Shown here piece by piece: positions 19,010 to 26,348 of a DNA stretch of 64,000 nt (position 1 is its first letter; every line of letters begins with the position of its first letter). Under the pieces are notes generated by a model. The model saw only the letters and a list, made by a program, of their open reading frames with translations. It was not told where the DNA came from and did no database searches. The DNA lies in NCBI GenBank assembly GCA_012517405.1, contig JAAYVB010000004.1, forward strand, positions 124,001 through 188,000, in the 5' to 3' direction. Source of the DNA: Propionibacterium sp. Lineage in GTDB: Bacteria > Actinomycetota > Actinomycetes > Propionibacteriales > Propionibacteriaceae. The position numbers were made by a program, and so were the translations under genes.

Positions 19010-19025
19010 ATACCCCCAGGGGTAT
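19010..19025. promoter_or_regulatory. CstR/CsoR-type operator
   Basis: ATACCCC-CA-GGGGTAT is a perfect 7+7 palindrome with a G/C block flanked by A/T, the form known for CstR and related CsoR-family repressors. It lies 12 bases before the GTG of the truncated thioredoxin, where a bound repressor would block the promoter. The CstR-type repressor gene is in the same operon, implying autoregulation. Confidence 0.8.
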
Positions 19026-19036
19026 AGTTCCGAGGC

Positions 19037-19198
19037 GTGGGCATACGCAAGATCAGTGAGGCGACGCTGAGCGAGACGGCGGCGAGCCGCGACGTCGTCT
19101 TGGTGGATTTCTGGGCGCAGTGGTGCGCTCCTTGCCGAGGCTTCGCCCCCATCTTTGAAGAACAGGCTGACGCCACAGATCGAAAGGTAGCGCGATGA
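19037..19198 (+). pseudogene. Truncated thioredoxin (N-terminal half)
   Basis: The 53-residue reading frame begins [20 protein letters not shown] and has the thioredoxin core [23 protein letters not shown], including the redox motif WCAPC at residues 29-33. A normal thioredoxin needs about 50 more residues, with the cis-proline loop (IPT) and the last two strands; these are absent in all three frames downstream. The stop overlaps the next ATG (ATGA), so translation of the reductase is coupled to it. It follows directly on the CstR-type operator. It is either a degraded gene retained as a leader for the operon or a minimal CxxC peptide; activity as a thioredoxin is unlikely. Confidence 0.75.
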
Positions 19199-20883
19199 GA
19201 ATAGTCGTAGTCGGCGGTGTGGCCGGCGGTATGAGTTGCGCAGCACGCGCCCGTCGTCTGGATGAAGACGCACAGATCGTTGTCTTGGAGGCCGGCGAAC
19301 ATGTGTCGTTCGCCAATTGCGGTCTGCCCTACTATGTCGGCGGCGAGATCGATGACCAGCAACGCCTGTTGGTGCAAACCCCAGCATCGCTACGCGCGTC
19401 GCTGAATCTGGATGTGCGCACTCGAAGTGAGGTCATCGGGCTCGACACCGCACGACATAGCGTGAGCGTGCGATCGGCGGGCGCCACTACCCAGCTCACC
19501 TACGATGCGCTCGTCCTCGCGCCTGGTGCCGTTGCGCTGCGACCGCCGATCGACGGCCTCGATTCACCGAGAGTCCGCACCCTGCGAACCGTGGACGACG
19601 CGATCGATCTGCAGGCCATCGTGAGCGGCGGCGCTCGTCACGGGGTGGTCTTGGGTGCAGGATTCATTGGACTCGAGGCGGCCGAAGCCTTGGCGCGACA
19701 GGGTCTCGATGTCACCGTCGTCGAACTCGCCGAGCACGTGCTGCCTCCGTTGGAGACTGAGACCGCCCACTATGTGACCGCAGAGCTTCGTCGTTTGGGT
19801 GTCACAGTGCGGGCAGGGATAGGTGCTACGAGGGTCGAACACAACCAGGCCCGCGACACGGTTGTGCTCACCGATGGCACGCGTTTGCCGGCAGATGTCG
19901 TGGTCGCCTCGCTCGGTGTTCGGCCCGATACCGAGGTATTCGAGACTGCAGGTATCAGCTGTGAGCGCGGCGCCATCGTCGTCGACGAGCACGGACGCAC
20001 ATCGATTCCGGATGTGTGGGCAGTGGGTGATGCCGTGGTGAGCATCGATGCTGTCACCGGTGCCCGCCGCCCGGTTGCGCTGGCAGGCCCAGCTAACCGG
20101 GCCGGTCGACAGGTCGCCGACGACATCATCCGTCCCACCGGCGCGCGAGCGATTCCCGCGGCGGTGGGCACCGCGATCGTTCGGGTGGGCGAACTTACCG
20201 CCGCCATGACCGGTGCAAACAGAAAGTCCCTCGATGATGCGGGAATCGATTACCAGACGCTTCATCTGCACCCCAATCAACACGCAGGATACTTCCCTGG
20301 AGCAGTGCCGGTGCACCTGGTGGTGCACATGGCCGCATCCGATGGACGACTACTCGGCGCTCAAGCCGTGGGCAGTGATGGCGTCGACAAACGTATCGAC
20401 GTGCTTGCCACCGCGATTCGAGCCGGACTACGTGTTCCCGATCTGATCGATCTTGATTTGGCCTACTCGCCGCCCTACGGACAGGCAAAAGACGCCATCA
20501 ACCTGGTGGGCATGGTCGGTGCCAATCTGCTCGATGGCACGCTTCGGCTGTGGTATGCCCAAGACCGTGATGAGGTGGCCGAGACCGCCTTGATCTTGGA
20601 TGTTCGCAGCCCGGCCGAGTTCAGCACGGGGCACCTCCCCGGCGCGTTGAATATCGCGCACACTCAGCTTCGTGAACGGCTCGATGAGGTACGCGCCGCG
20701 GCAGCCGGTCGTCCGGTGCGGGTGCTGTGTGCCTCTGGTGTGCGGTCGGCCATTGCACATCGCATCTTGGCCCAATCAGGCTTCGACTCGGCATCGTTGT
20801 CCGGAGGCATGAGCAGCCTACGTTCTGTACTCGGCGATGCGGCCAGCGACGTGTTGGTGGGCGGAGGTGCCGGCCATGAGTAA
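19195..20883 (+). CDS. CoA-disulfide reductase with C-terminal rhodanese domain
   Basis: The 562-residue flavoprotein has an N-terminal FAD motif ([16 protein letters not shown]) and the single active cysteine Cys42 in [13 protein letters not shown], characteristic of CoA-disulfide/persulfide reductases and related Nox/Npsr enzymes. It also has a second Rossmann motif ([13 protein letters not shown]) and GDA for FAD. Residues about 465-555 form a rhodanese domain with active Cys512 (CASGVRS). This CoADR-Rhd architecture reduces CoA-persulfide or polysulfide using NAD(P)H. The ATG overlaps the thioredoxin fragment and the stop overlaps the repressor gene. Regulation by persulfide is implied by the CstR-type site and repressor. 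Confidence 0.9.
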   Translation: MRIVVVGGVAGGMSCAARARRLDEDAQIVVLEAGEHVSFANCGLPYYVGGEIDDQQRLLVQTPASLRASLNLDVRTRSEVIGLDTARHSVSVRSAGATTQLTYDALVLAPGAVALRPPIDGLDSPRVRTLRTVDDAIDLQAIVSGGARHGVVLGAGFIGLEAAEALARQGLDVTVVELAEHVLPPLETETAHYVTAELRRLGVTVRAGIGATRVEHNQARDTVVLTDGTRLPADVVVASLGVRPDTEVFETAGISCERGAIVVDEHGRTSIPDVWAVGDAVVSIDAVTGARRPVALAGPANRAGRQVADDIIRPTGARAIPAAVGTAIVRVGELTAAMTGANRKSLDDAGIDYQTLHLHPNQHAGYFPGAVPVHLVVHMAASDGRLLGAQAVGSDGVDKRIDVLATAIRAGLRVPDLIDLDLAYSPPYGQAKDAINLVGMVGANLLDGTLRLWYAQDRDEVAETALILDVRSPAEFSTGHLPGALNIAHTQLRERLDEVRAAAAGRPVRVLCASGVRSAIAHRILAQSGFDSASLSGGMSSLRSVLGDAASDVLVGGGAGHE

Positions 20884-21151
20884 CTCGGCAGATCCGGCGG
20901 CGCAGCGGCGCGTTCTCAATCGTCTCAATCGTGCTCGCGGTCAACTCAACGCGGTCATCGCGACCGTCGAGGCGGGTGGATCGTGCCGCGACGTGGTCAC
21001 TCAGCTGGCCGCAGTCTCGTCTGCATTAGATCGCGCGGGATTCGTAATCATCTCCTCCGCGATGAAGGACTGCCTTGTAGATCCCGACTCCGATGACTCC
21101 GATGGCCTTTCCATCGATGAACTCGAAAAGCTGTTCCTCACTCTCTCCTAA
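20876..21151 (+). CDS. CstR-type (CsoR family, DUF156) persulfide-sensing repressor
   Basis: A 91-residue all-helical repressor of the CsoR/RcnR family. Cysteines are Cys37 (GGSCRDVV) and Cys66 (SAMKDCLVD), 29 residues apart, the same spacing as the reactive pair of CstR (Cys31/Cys60). The copper-ligand His that lies four residues before the second Cys in CsoR is replaced by Ala here. It should therefore form di-, tri- or tetrasulfide bridges in response to persulfides rather than bind Cu(I). GGAGG precedes ATG 20876, which overlaps the end of the reductase gene. The probable target is the palindrome at 19010-19025. Confidence 0.87.
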   Translation: MSNSADPAAQRRVLNRLNRARGQLNAVIATVEAGGSCRDVVTQLAAVSSALDRAGFVIISSAMKDCLVDPDSDDSDGLSIDELEKLFLTLS

Positions 21152-21167
21152 AGAAGGAAGCCACATC

Positions 21168-21344
21168 ATGTGCCGAGCGGTTACCTGTAAGACCTGCGGA
21201 AAGACCACCTGGGCCGGTTGCGGCCAACATATTGACGACGTCAAACGATCCGTGCCCGCCGGTCAGTGGTGTGCCGGTCATCAGGGGCAAAACGAAAGCC
21301 CGTCGTCCAGCGCAAACATCTTCTCTCGACTCTTCAGGCATTGA
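21168..21344 (+). CDS. Small CxxC zinc-ribbon-like protein
   Basis: The 58-residue protein starts MCRAVTCKTCGKTTWAGCGQ and has five cysteines in the first 40 residues (C2, C7, C10, C18, C35), with CKTC and CGQH as probable metal ligands. Similar tiny proteins are widespread in actinobacteria without known function, often near redox genes. AAGAAGGAAG gives a good Shine-Dalgarno, and the gene is only 16 bases after the repressor, so it belongs to the persulfide operon. The C-terminal 20 residues are serine-rich and probably disordered. Confidence 0.8.
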   Translation: MCRAVTCKTCGKTTWAGCGQHIDDVKRSVPAGQWCAGHQGQNESPSSSANIFSRLFRH

Positions 21345-21451
21345 TACCGTTTGCGAGGAGTCAGCGGACGATTCAGATGATGTGACCGCCGCCGCTTTCG
21401 ACCGCAGCGTCGTACGTGGCGGAGATAGCCCAGTACTGGCTTCCCGAAGAT

Positions 21452-22270
21452 CTAGAGAACCCCGTAGTGGGTGACCGACTCAGAAGCCTGCGCAATCGCA
21501 TTCCGAAGCGCCGCGGTGAAGTCGATTCCGCTGGCGAGTTGGGCGATCAGCGAGCCGTGCAGCACATCGCCGGCCCCGGTGGTGTCGATCGCCTCGACCT
21601 GCGGAACGGGAAAGATGCCCAGTTGCTCGCCGATCATCGCCTGCACGGGCTCTGCGCCGCAGCTGCGTGCCAACCGTGGGATTCCGAAGCCGGCGAGATC
21701 GTCCAAGGCTCGATCCGGTGTGCTGCCGGGAAGCGCGAAATCAGCCGACACGACGGCCACATCGAGCAGCGGCAGCAGCAGCTCCAGGCCCGGCTTCCAG
21801 GAGCCGCCATCGAGCACCTGGATCGGTGCCGGGTTCTGGGCCAGCAGCAGCGAGGCGTCCAACAGATGCCCATCATGCAACACGACATCGACATCTTTGA
21901 GCACCTCGGCGCCCGGTGACCCAGCGGACTCAAGTGCGGCCGCGTTGCGTGAGACCACCGCGCGGCTGCCGTCGGGGGTGATGAAGATCGTTGACACCGG
22001 CAATTGGCAGTCGGGCGGCGCGATGTCGATGATCTCGATGCCGTCGAGTCGCTCGCGGGCGAGCGTGGCCAGCGAAGAATCGCCGAGCGCGGTCACCAGG
22101 CGCACCTGGCAGCCCTCCCGGTGAGCCACCCGCGCCGCGTTGGCGGCAGGCCCGCCCACATCCAGCCAGGCCCGGTCAGCAGTGATCTTGCTGTCCGCAG
22201 CGGGCAGCGCGTCCACCACCTGAGCGATATCGATGGTAGTCAGTCCGACGCACACGATCACAGGGGCCAT
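21452..22270 (-). CDS. PfkB-family carbohydrate kinase
   Basis: A 272-residue ribokinase-like protein. It has an N-terminal GLTTIDIAQVVDALPAADSK segment, the GGPAANAA glycine-rich motif, and the C-terminal PfkB signature DTTGAGDVLHGSLIA with the catalytic Asp. It should phosphorylate a sugar, nucleoside or similar alcohol with ATP; the substrate is not evident. It is shorter than most family members (about 300 residues). It stands 22 bases after the TetR gene on the same strand (TetR upstream), so both may be one transcript. Confidence 0.85.
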   Translation of the reverse strand: MAPVIVCVGLTTIDIAQVVDALPAADSKITADRAWLDVGGPAANAARVAHREGCQVRLVTALGDSSLATLARERLDGIEIIDIAPPDCQLPVSTIFITPDGSRAVVSRNAAALESAGSPGAEVLKDVDVVLHDGHLLDASLLLAQNPAPIQVLDGGSWKPGLELLLPLLDVAVVSADFALPGSTPDRALDDLAGFGIPRLARSCGAEPVQAMIGEQLGIFPVPQVEAIDTTGAGDVLHGSLIAQLASGIDFTAALRNAIAQASESVTHYGVL

Positions 22271-22292
22271 GCGGCCATCGTAGGAGATCGGC

Positions 22293-22931
22293 TCAGCGGC
22301 GGCCGAACTTGCCGTGCCGACTCGCCTCGGAACGGCCCTCGTCGGCCGGACCCAGCAGCGCGTTCACGGCGGCGCCGGCAACCTCGGCGCGGTCGGCCTC
22401 CGGACAGCCGCGCTCGATCCAGACCCGGCAGGCCGCGTCGACGAACCCCAGGAAACCCTGAAGTGCATACTCGCTGACCGATTGCGGGGCCGCGATCGCG
22501 CGCAGCGCCGCCAGCCGCTGATCGCGGATTTCGGCGCGCACCGGCAGTGCCTCGGCCGGGTCGTTGCTGCCGGTGAGGATCGCGGTCGCCCACGCAGGTG
22601 TGCGCTCGGCCAGAGCGTCCAGGTAGACCTCCACAGCGGTGGTCAGCTGTCCACGAGTCGAAGGCTTGGGCACCAATGCGGCGACCGCTGCTCGGCGGCG
22701 ATTCTCGATGGCCTGCAGACTGGTGCGCAGCACCTCGGCATACAGGGCCGGCTTGGAGCCGAAATAGCGGTAGAGCAGCGCTTCGGACGCCTGCGCCTGC
22801 CGGGCGACCTCGGCCATCGAGACCTGTTCATAGGGTTCGGACGCGAAGGCCTCGGCGGCAGCGGTCAGGATGTCGCTCTGGCGGGTCGCAGGATCAAGAC
22901 GGCGGCGCGGGTGGCGATCTGTCCTGCTCAT
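22293..22931 (-). CDS. TetR-family regulator
   Basis: The 212-residue protein has an N-terminal TetR HTH: RQSDILTAAAEAFASEPYEQ, then VSMAEVARQAQASEALLYRYF, at about residues 18-58. The remainder is a ligand-binding helical domain. It is divergent from the GH13 gene, with a perfect palindrome in the shared intergenic region that is likely its operator. The ligand is unknown. Confidence 0.9.
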   Translation of the reverse strand: MSRTDRHPRRRLDPATRQSDILTAAAEAFASEPYEQVSMAEVARQAQASEALLYRYFGSKPALYAEVLRTSLQAIENRRRAAVAALVPKPSTRGQLTTAVEVYLDALAERTPAWATAILTGSNDPAEALPVRAEIRDQRLAALRAIAAPQSVSEYALQGFLGFVDAACRVWIERGCPEADRAEVAGAAVNALLGPADEGRSEASRHGKFGRR

Positions 22932-22948
22932 GGCGACATCGTAGGCTT

Positions 22949-22965
22949 AAGTGAGCTAATCTCAC
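22949..22965. promoter_or_regulatory. Palindrome in the TetR/GH13 divergent promoter region
   Basis: AGTGAG-CTAAT-CTCACT is a perfect 6+6 inverted repeat 18 bases upstream of the TetR start and about 55 upstream of the GH13 start. Position and symmetry fit a TetR operator for autoregulation and control of the amylase-family gene. Confidence 0.6.
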
Positions 22966-23020
22966 TAGAAGGACGCGCGGCGACACGGCAGCCCGTGCGT
23001 GACCTGCGAGGAGGCGCACC

Positions 23021-24268
23021 ATGACCGCACCCGGCTGGACGGATACCGCTGTTTGGTATGCCGTCTATCCACTCGGGATGACCGGCGCATTGCACCCTAC
23101 TGACCCGTCCGAGGGTCATCGGCTGATCCGCGTGGAGGGCTGGCTCGACCACCTGGTGAGCCTGGGCTGCAACGGTCTGCTGCTGGGCCCGATCTTCACT
23201 TCGCGCTCGCACGGCTACGACACTCTCGACTACTTCAGCATCGATCCGCGGCTGGGCGACGATGCCGACTTCGATTCGCTGGTCGCGGCCTGCCATGCCC
23301 GAGGCATCAGAATCCTGCTGGACGGCGTGTTCAACCACGTCAGCCAGGACTTCCCAGCGCTGCAATCAGCGCTCGCCTCACCCGATGCCCCGACTGCCGA
23401 CTGGTTCTACATCGACTATTCGACCAACCCGCCGACCCGGTTGAACTTCGAGGGCAGCGACGATCTCGTCCGGCTCAATCACTCCAGCCCGGGGGTGGTG
23501 AAACTGGTCGGCGATGTGATGCGTCACTGGCTGGCGCGCGGTGTCGACGGCTGGCGGTTGGACGCCGCCTATGCGGTCGAGCCGCACTTCTGGGCGACCG
23601 TGCTGCCCGACGTGCGCGCGCAGTACCCGGACGCGCTGTTCACCGGAGAAGTGATCCACTCCGATCTGGACCGCCTCAAGGCGTCGACCCTCGAGTCGGT
23701 GACGGCCTACGAACTGTGGAAAGCCATCTGGAGCAGCCTCAACGACGCCAACTTCTTCGAGCTCGACTGGACGTTGACCAGGCATGATGAGCTGCTGGAT
23801 TTGACTCGTCCGCTGACCTTCATCGGCAACCACGACGTCACTCGCATCACGACGCTGGTCGGGCCGCAGGGCGCGGTGCTGGCGATGGCCGTGCTGTGCA
23901 CGGTCGGGGGGATGCCCTCGGTCTATTACGGTGACGAGGGCGGTCTCGAGGGGACGAAGTACGAGCGGCCGGGCGGCGATGACGAGATCCGCCCCGAACT
24001 GCCCGCCAGCGCTGACCGGTGGCGGGCGCCGCTGCCGTGGCTGCTGGACGAATACCGCGCGTTGATCGCGCTGCGCCGACGCAACCCATGGCTGGTGAAT
24101 GCCCGCCACAAGATGACCGAGCTGACCAACCAGCGACTGGTCTACCGCAGCCGGGCCGGAGACGATTGGCTGCAGGTCGACCTCGACCTCGAGGCCGGAT
24201 GCAGTGTCGTCATCAGCGGTCCACAGGGCGAAAGCTACCGATACGAGAGTCCCCGGCGGCCCGACTGA
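23021..24268 (+). CDS. GH13 alpha-amylase-family glycosidase (cyclomaltodextrinase/neopullulanase-like)
   Basis: The 415-residue intracellular enzyme (no signal peptide) is one GH13 catalytic barrel. The nucleophile is Asp181 (DGWRLDAAY), the acid/base Glu210 (FTGEVIH) and the third acid Asp272 (FIGNHDVTR). GVFNH and TSRSHGYDTLDYFSIDPRLG are conserved substrate-side segments that also occur in small cyclomaltodextrinases and neopullulanases. It probably hydrolyses alpha-1,4-glucans or oligosaccharides. It is compact, lacking an N-terminal domain, and only a short C-terminal beta region is visible. A separate CBM48 protein is encoded nearby. Confidence 0.85.
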   Translation: MTAPGWTDTAVWYAVYPLGMTGALHPTDPSEGHRLIRVEGWLDHLVSLGCNGLLLGPIFTSRSHGYDTLDYFSIDPRLGDDADFDSLVAACHARGIRILLDGVFNHVSQDFPALQSALASPDAPTADWFYIDYSTNPPTRLNFEGSDDLVRLNHSSPGVVKLVGDVMRHWLARGVDGWRLDAAYAVEPHFWATVLPDVRAQYPDALFTGEVIHSDLDRLKASTLESVTAYELWKAIWSSLNDANFFELDWTLTRHDELLDLTRPLTFIGNHDVTRITTLVGPQGAVLAMAVLCTVGGMPSVYYGDEGGLEGTKYERPGGDDEIRPELPASADRWRAPLPWLLDEYRALIALRRRNPWLVNARHKMTELTNQRLVYRSRAGDDWLQVDLDLEAGCSVVISGPQGESYRYESPRRPD

Positions 24269-24289
24269 GGGCCGAGCGCCCGGCCGTTC

Positions 24290-24586
24290 TCAGTGCAGCC
24301 GCTGCACGACGATGTCGTCGTAGTCGGGCGCATGAAGTGAGATGAACGATGCGGTGAACGGGCACAGCGGCACCACCCTGCGTCCGTTGGCGCGCACGTC
24401 ATCGAGCGCCCAGCGGGTGAGCCGGTCGGCCAGCTTGCGGCCGCGATGCTGCGGGGGTGTGCCGGTATGGGTGAACGTCATCACGTCGCCGTCGATCGTG
24501 TAGTCGATCTGGCTCACCAGTTCGCCGTCTTCCAGTGCCTCATAGCGGAATCCCGCCTTGTTGTCACGGAACTCCAGATTGGCCAT
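24290..24586 (-). CDS. GNAT-family (YjdJ/NATD1-type) acetyltransferase-like protein
   Basis: The 98-residue protein is a minimal GNAT fold of the YjdJ type: an EALEDGELVSQIDYTIDG sheet, FTHTGTPPQHRGRKLADRLT with the acetyl-CoA loop (QHRGRKLA), and VPLCPFTASFI near the end, where the cysteine is conserved in this family. The substrate is unknown. It converges on GH13, with 21 bases between stops. Confidence 0.85.
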   Translation of the reverse strand: MANLEFRDNKAGFRYEALEDGELVSQIDYTIDGDVMTFTHTGTPPQHRGRKLADRLTRWALDDVRANGRRVVPLCPFTASFISLHAPDYDDIVVQRLH

Positions 24587-24613
24587 GATCGGTCGTCCTC
24601 TCTCAGTTGTGGA

Positions 24614-24889
24614 TCAAATGTAGATCATGCAACCCTCATGATCGAGTCTGTCCGCGTCCGGGTCATCGAACCAGGTGCCGTCTCGACCTAGGTAGCGGAA
24701 ACGAACGACGGCTCCCGTTGAGAAGAGCACCGTGGTGCTCAAGGTGCCGTCGGGGCGGTTGATCATCGGATGCCGGTGCGGCTGCCACTGGTTGAAATTA
24801 CCCACCACGCTCACCGGGGCGAACGGGTGATTCTTCGGCAGGAGAAATGTCACGGCGACTGCCTCTTTGCGGGGCTGCCTGCGAATCAC
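24614..24889 (-). CDS. Stand-alone CBM48 (glycogen-binding-like) domain protein
   Basis: A 91-residue protein that is only an isoamylase N-terminal/AMPK-glycogen-binding-type domain: VTFLLPKNHPFAPVSVVGNF, NQWQPHRHPM, and RFRYLGRDGTWFDDPDADR. CBM48 normally precedes GH13 domains of branching and debranching enzymes. Free-standing versions are known in actinobacteria but uncharacterised. It may help a partner such as the nearby GH13 enzyme bind glucan. The gene ends 27 bases before the acetyltransferase start, on the same strand. Confidence 0.85.
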   Translation of the reverse strand: MIRRQPRKEAVAVTFLLPKNHPFAPVSVVGNFNQWQPHRHPMINRPDGTLSTTVLFSTGAVVRFRYLGRDGTWFDDPDADRLDHEGCMIYI

Positions 24890-25025
24890 CTTTGTACTCC
24901 ACCTTTGCTCTGGCTCGGTAGATCAAAACGTTATGCGACGCAGGGATTACGCCGAAAGGCGCTCCGCTTGGTGAGACAAATGATCATGCGTCGGCGCCGT
25001 AATGAAGATCAGGGCGGAACGAAGA

Positions 25026-26210
25026 TCAGGCCATCTGGGCTCGAAGATAGCGCCCGAAGTGCGGCACCGTGAATGCGACCTGGCCGCGCTCGCAGGCGTA
25101 GACGAGCCCCTTCTTCAGCAGGGCATCGCGGGCGGGGGACAGGGACTGCGGGGTTCGGTCGAGCTTCTCGGCGACAGCGCTGGTGGCGACCCCCTCGGTC
25201 GAACTGTCGGGGTCGGCGAGTTCGGCGATCGCCCGCAGGTATTCGCGCTCGGCCGGGGTCGCCCGCTCGTAGCGGCTGCCGAAGAAGCCGACCGCCAATT
25301 CGGCCTCGGCCTCGGGCGTCGCGACCGCGATATCGTCGGCCGTGATCGGTGAGGCCGGGGCGAGATCCCAGACGACCTTGCCGTAGGCCTGAATGAAGTA
25401 GGGATAACCGCTGGTCACCTGGTACATCGCCGCCAGCGCGCCCTCGTCGAAGCTCGCGTCTTCTTCCTCGGCGGGGGCCTGCAGTGCGAGATCGGCGGCC
25501 GCCCGGTCGAGGCGGTCGATGCGCAGATAGCGGAAGAGCCGCTCGGAATAGCTCTTGGACGCGCTGAGCGCCGTCGGCAGATGCGGCAGCCCCGCCCCGA
25601 CGATGATCAGCGGCAGCCCCAGCTGGCTGATCTCGTGGCAGGCTGCGCACAGCGCCGACAGGTCGTCGGCCCTCAGGTCCTGCATCTCGTCGATGCAGAC
25701 CGCCACGCCCACGCCCTTGTCGGCGGCCAGGCCTCCGACGTCGGTGAACAGCTCGACGAGGTCGATCTCGATGTCTCCCGAATCCGCGCGGCCGGGGGTC
25801 GGGGGTACCTGGATGCCGGGGTTCCAGCGCTCGGCCAGTTTGGCGCGGGGGCCCGCGTCGCGTTCGATGAACGAACGGATCGTGCCCAGCGTCGTGTTCG
25901 CGTCCGGATGAGCCAGCTCGCGCACCGCGGTGTGCAGGGCGGCCCCCATCGGACGCCGGATTCCCTGATCAGGACGCGCCTCGAATTTGCCGGTGCCCCA
26001 GCCCGAGCGCACCGCAGCCGATCTCAGCGCATTCAGCAGCACCGTCTTGCCGACCCCGCGCAGGCCGGTGAGGATCACCGACCGTTCGGGTCGGCCGCGT
26101 GCGATTCGTTCGAGCACGACATCGAAGGCGTGCAACTGCTCGTCGCGTCCGGCGAGTTCGGGGGGACGCTGACCGGCGCCAGGGGCGTAGGGGTTGCGGA
26201 TCGGGTCCAT
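25026..26210 (-). CDS. AAA ATPase (ORC/Cdc6-like, archaeal-ATPase type)
   Basis: The 394-residue protein has Walker A GLRGVGKT (residues 49-56), Walker B VAVCIDEMQDL (about 165-175), and a sensor region LIIVGAGLPHL. A C-terminal winged-helix-like segment (VAEKLDRTPQSLSPARDAL) follows. NPYAPGAGQRPPELAGRDEQ at the start is typical of a widespread actinobacterial ATPase family with no defined role. It is monocistronic on the minus strand, with an unusual pair of inverted repeats upstream. Confidence 0.85.
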   Translation of the reverse strand: MDPIRNPYAPGAGQRPPELAGRDEQLHAFDVVLERIARGRPERSVILTGLRGVGKTVLLNALRSAAVRSGWGTGKFEARPDQGIRRPMGAALHTAVRELAHPDANTTLGTIRSFIERDAGPRAKLAERWNPGIQVPPTPGRADSGDIEIDLVELFTDVGGLAADKGVGVAVCIDEMQDLRADDLSALCAACHEISQLGLPLIIVGAGLPHLPTALSASKSYSERLFRYLRIDRLDRAAADLALQAPAEEEDASFDEGALAAMYQVTSGYPYFIQAYGKVVWDLAPASPITADDIAVATPEAEAELAVGFFGSRYERATPAEREYLRAIAELADPDSSTEGVATSAVAEKLDRTPQSLSPARDALLKKGLVYACERGQVAFTVPHFGRYLRAQMA

Positions 26211-26226
26211 GCGAGGACTCTATTCG

Positions 26227-26332
26227 GCTGTCTAGTGCTGATGGAAGAGGCGCGCATATCCGGATCGAAAAGTTCATTCCTCGATCCTGCGATTGCTTCA
26301 TCTAGGTCACTCTAGAATCAGCGCTAGACAGC
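26227..26332. promoter_or_regulatory. Spaced 15-bp inverted repeats with CTAG cluster upstream of the AAA ATPase
   Basis: GCTGTCTAGTGCTGA (26227-26241) and TCAGCGCTAGACAGC (26318-26332) are reverse complements with one mismatch, separated by 76 bp. The first copy is 17 bases upstream of the ATPase start. Four CTAG tetranucleotides, rare in most bacterial genomes, occur within about 100 bp. The arrangement would suit two operator half-sites bridged by DNA looping. Confidence 0.6.
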
Positions 26333-26348
26333 TATATAGTCTCCTCGT

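Noticed and set aside
21345-21451. Minus-strand coding-like stretch (YWAISATYDAAVESGGG)
   Set aside because: It reads like a gene remnant but is too short, with no start, and I cannot name the family.
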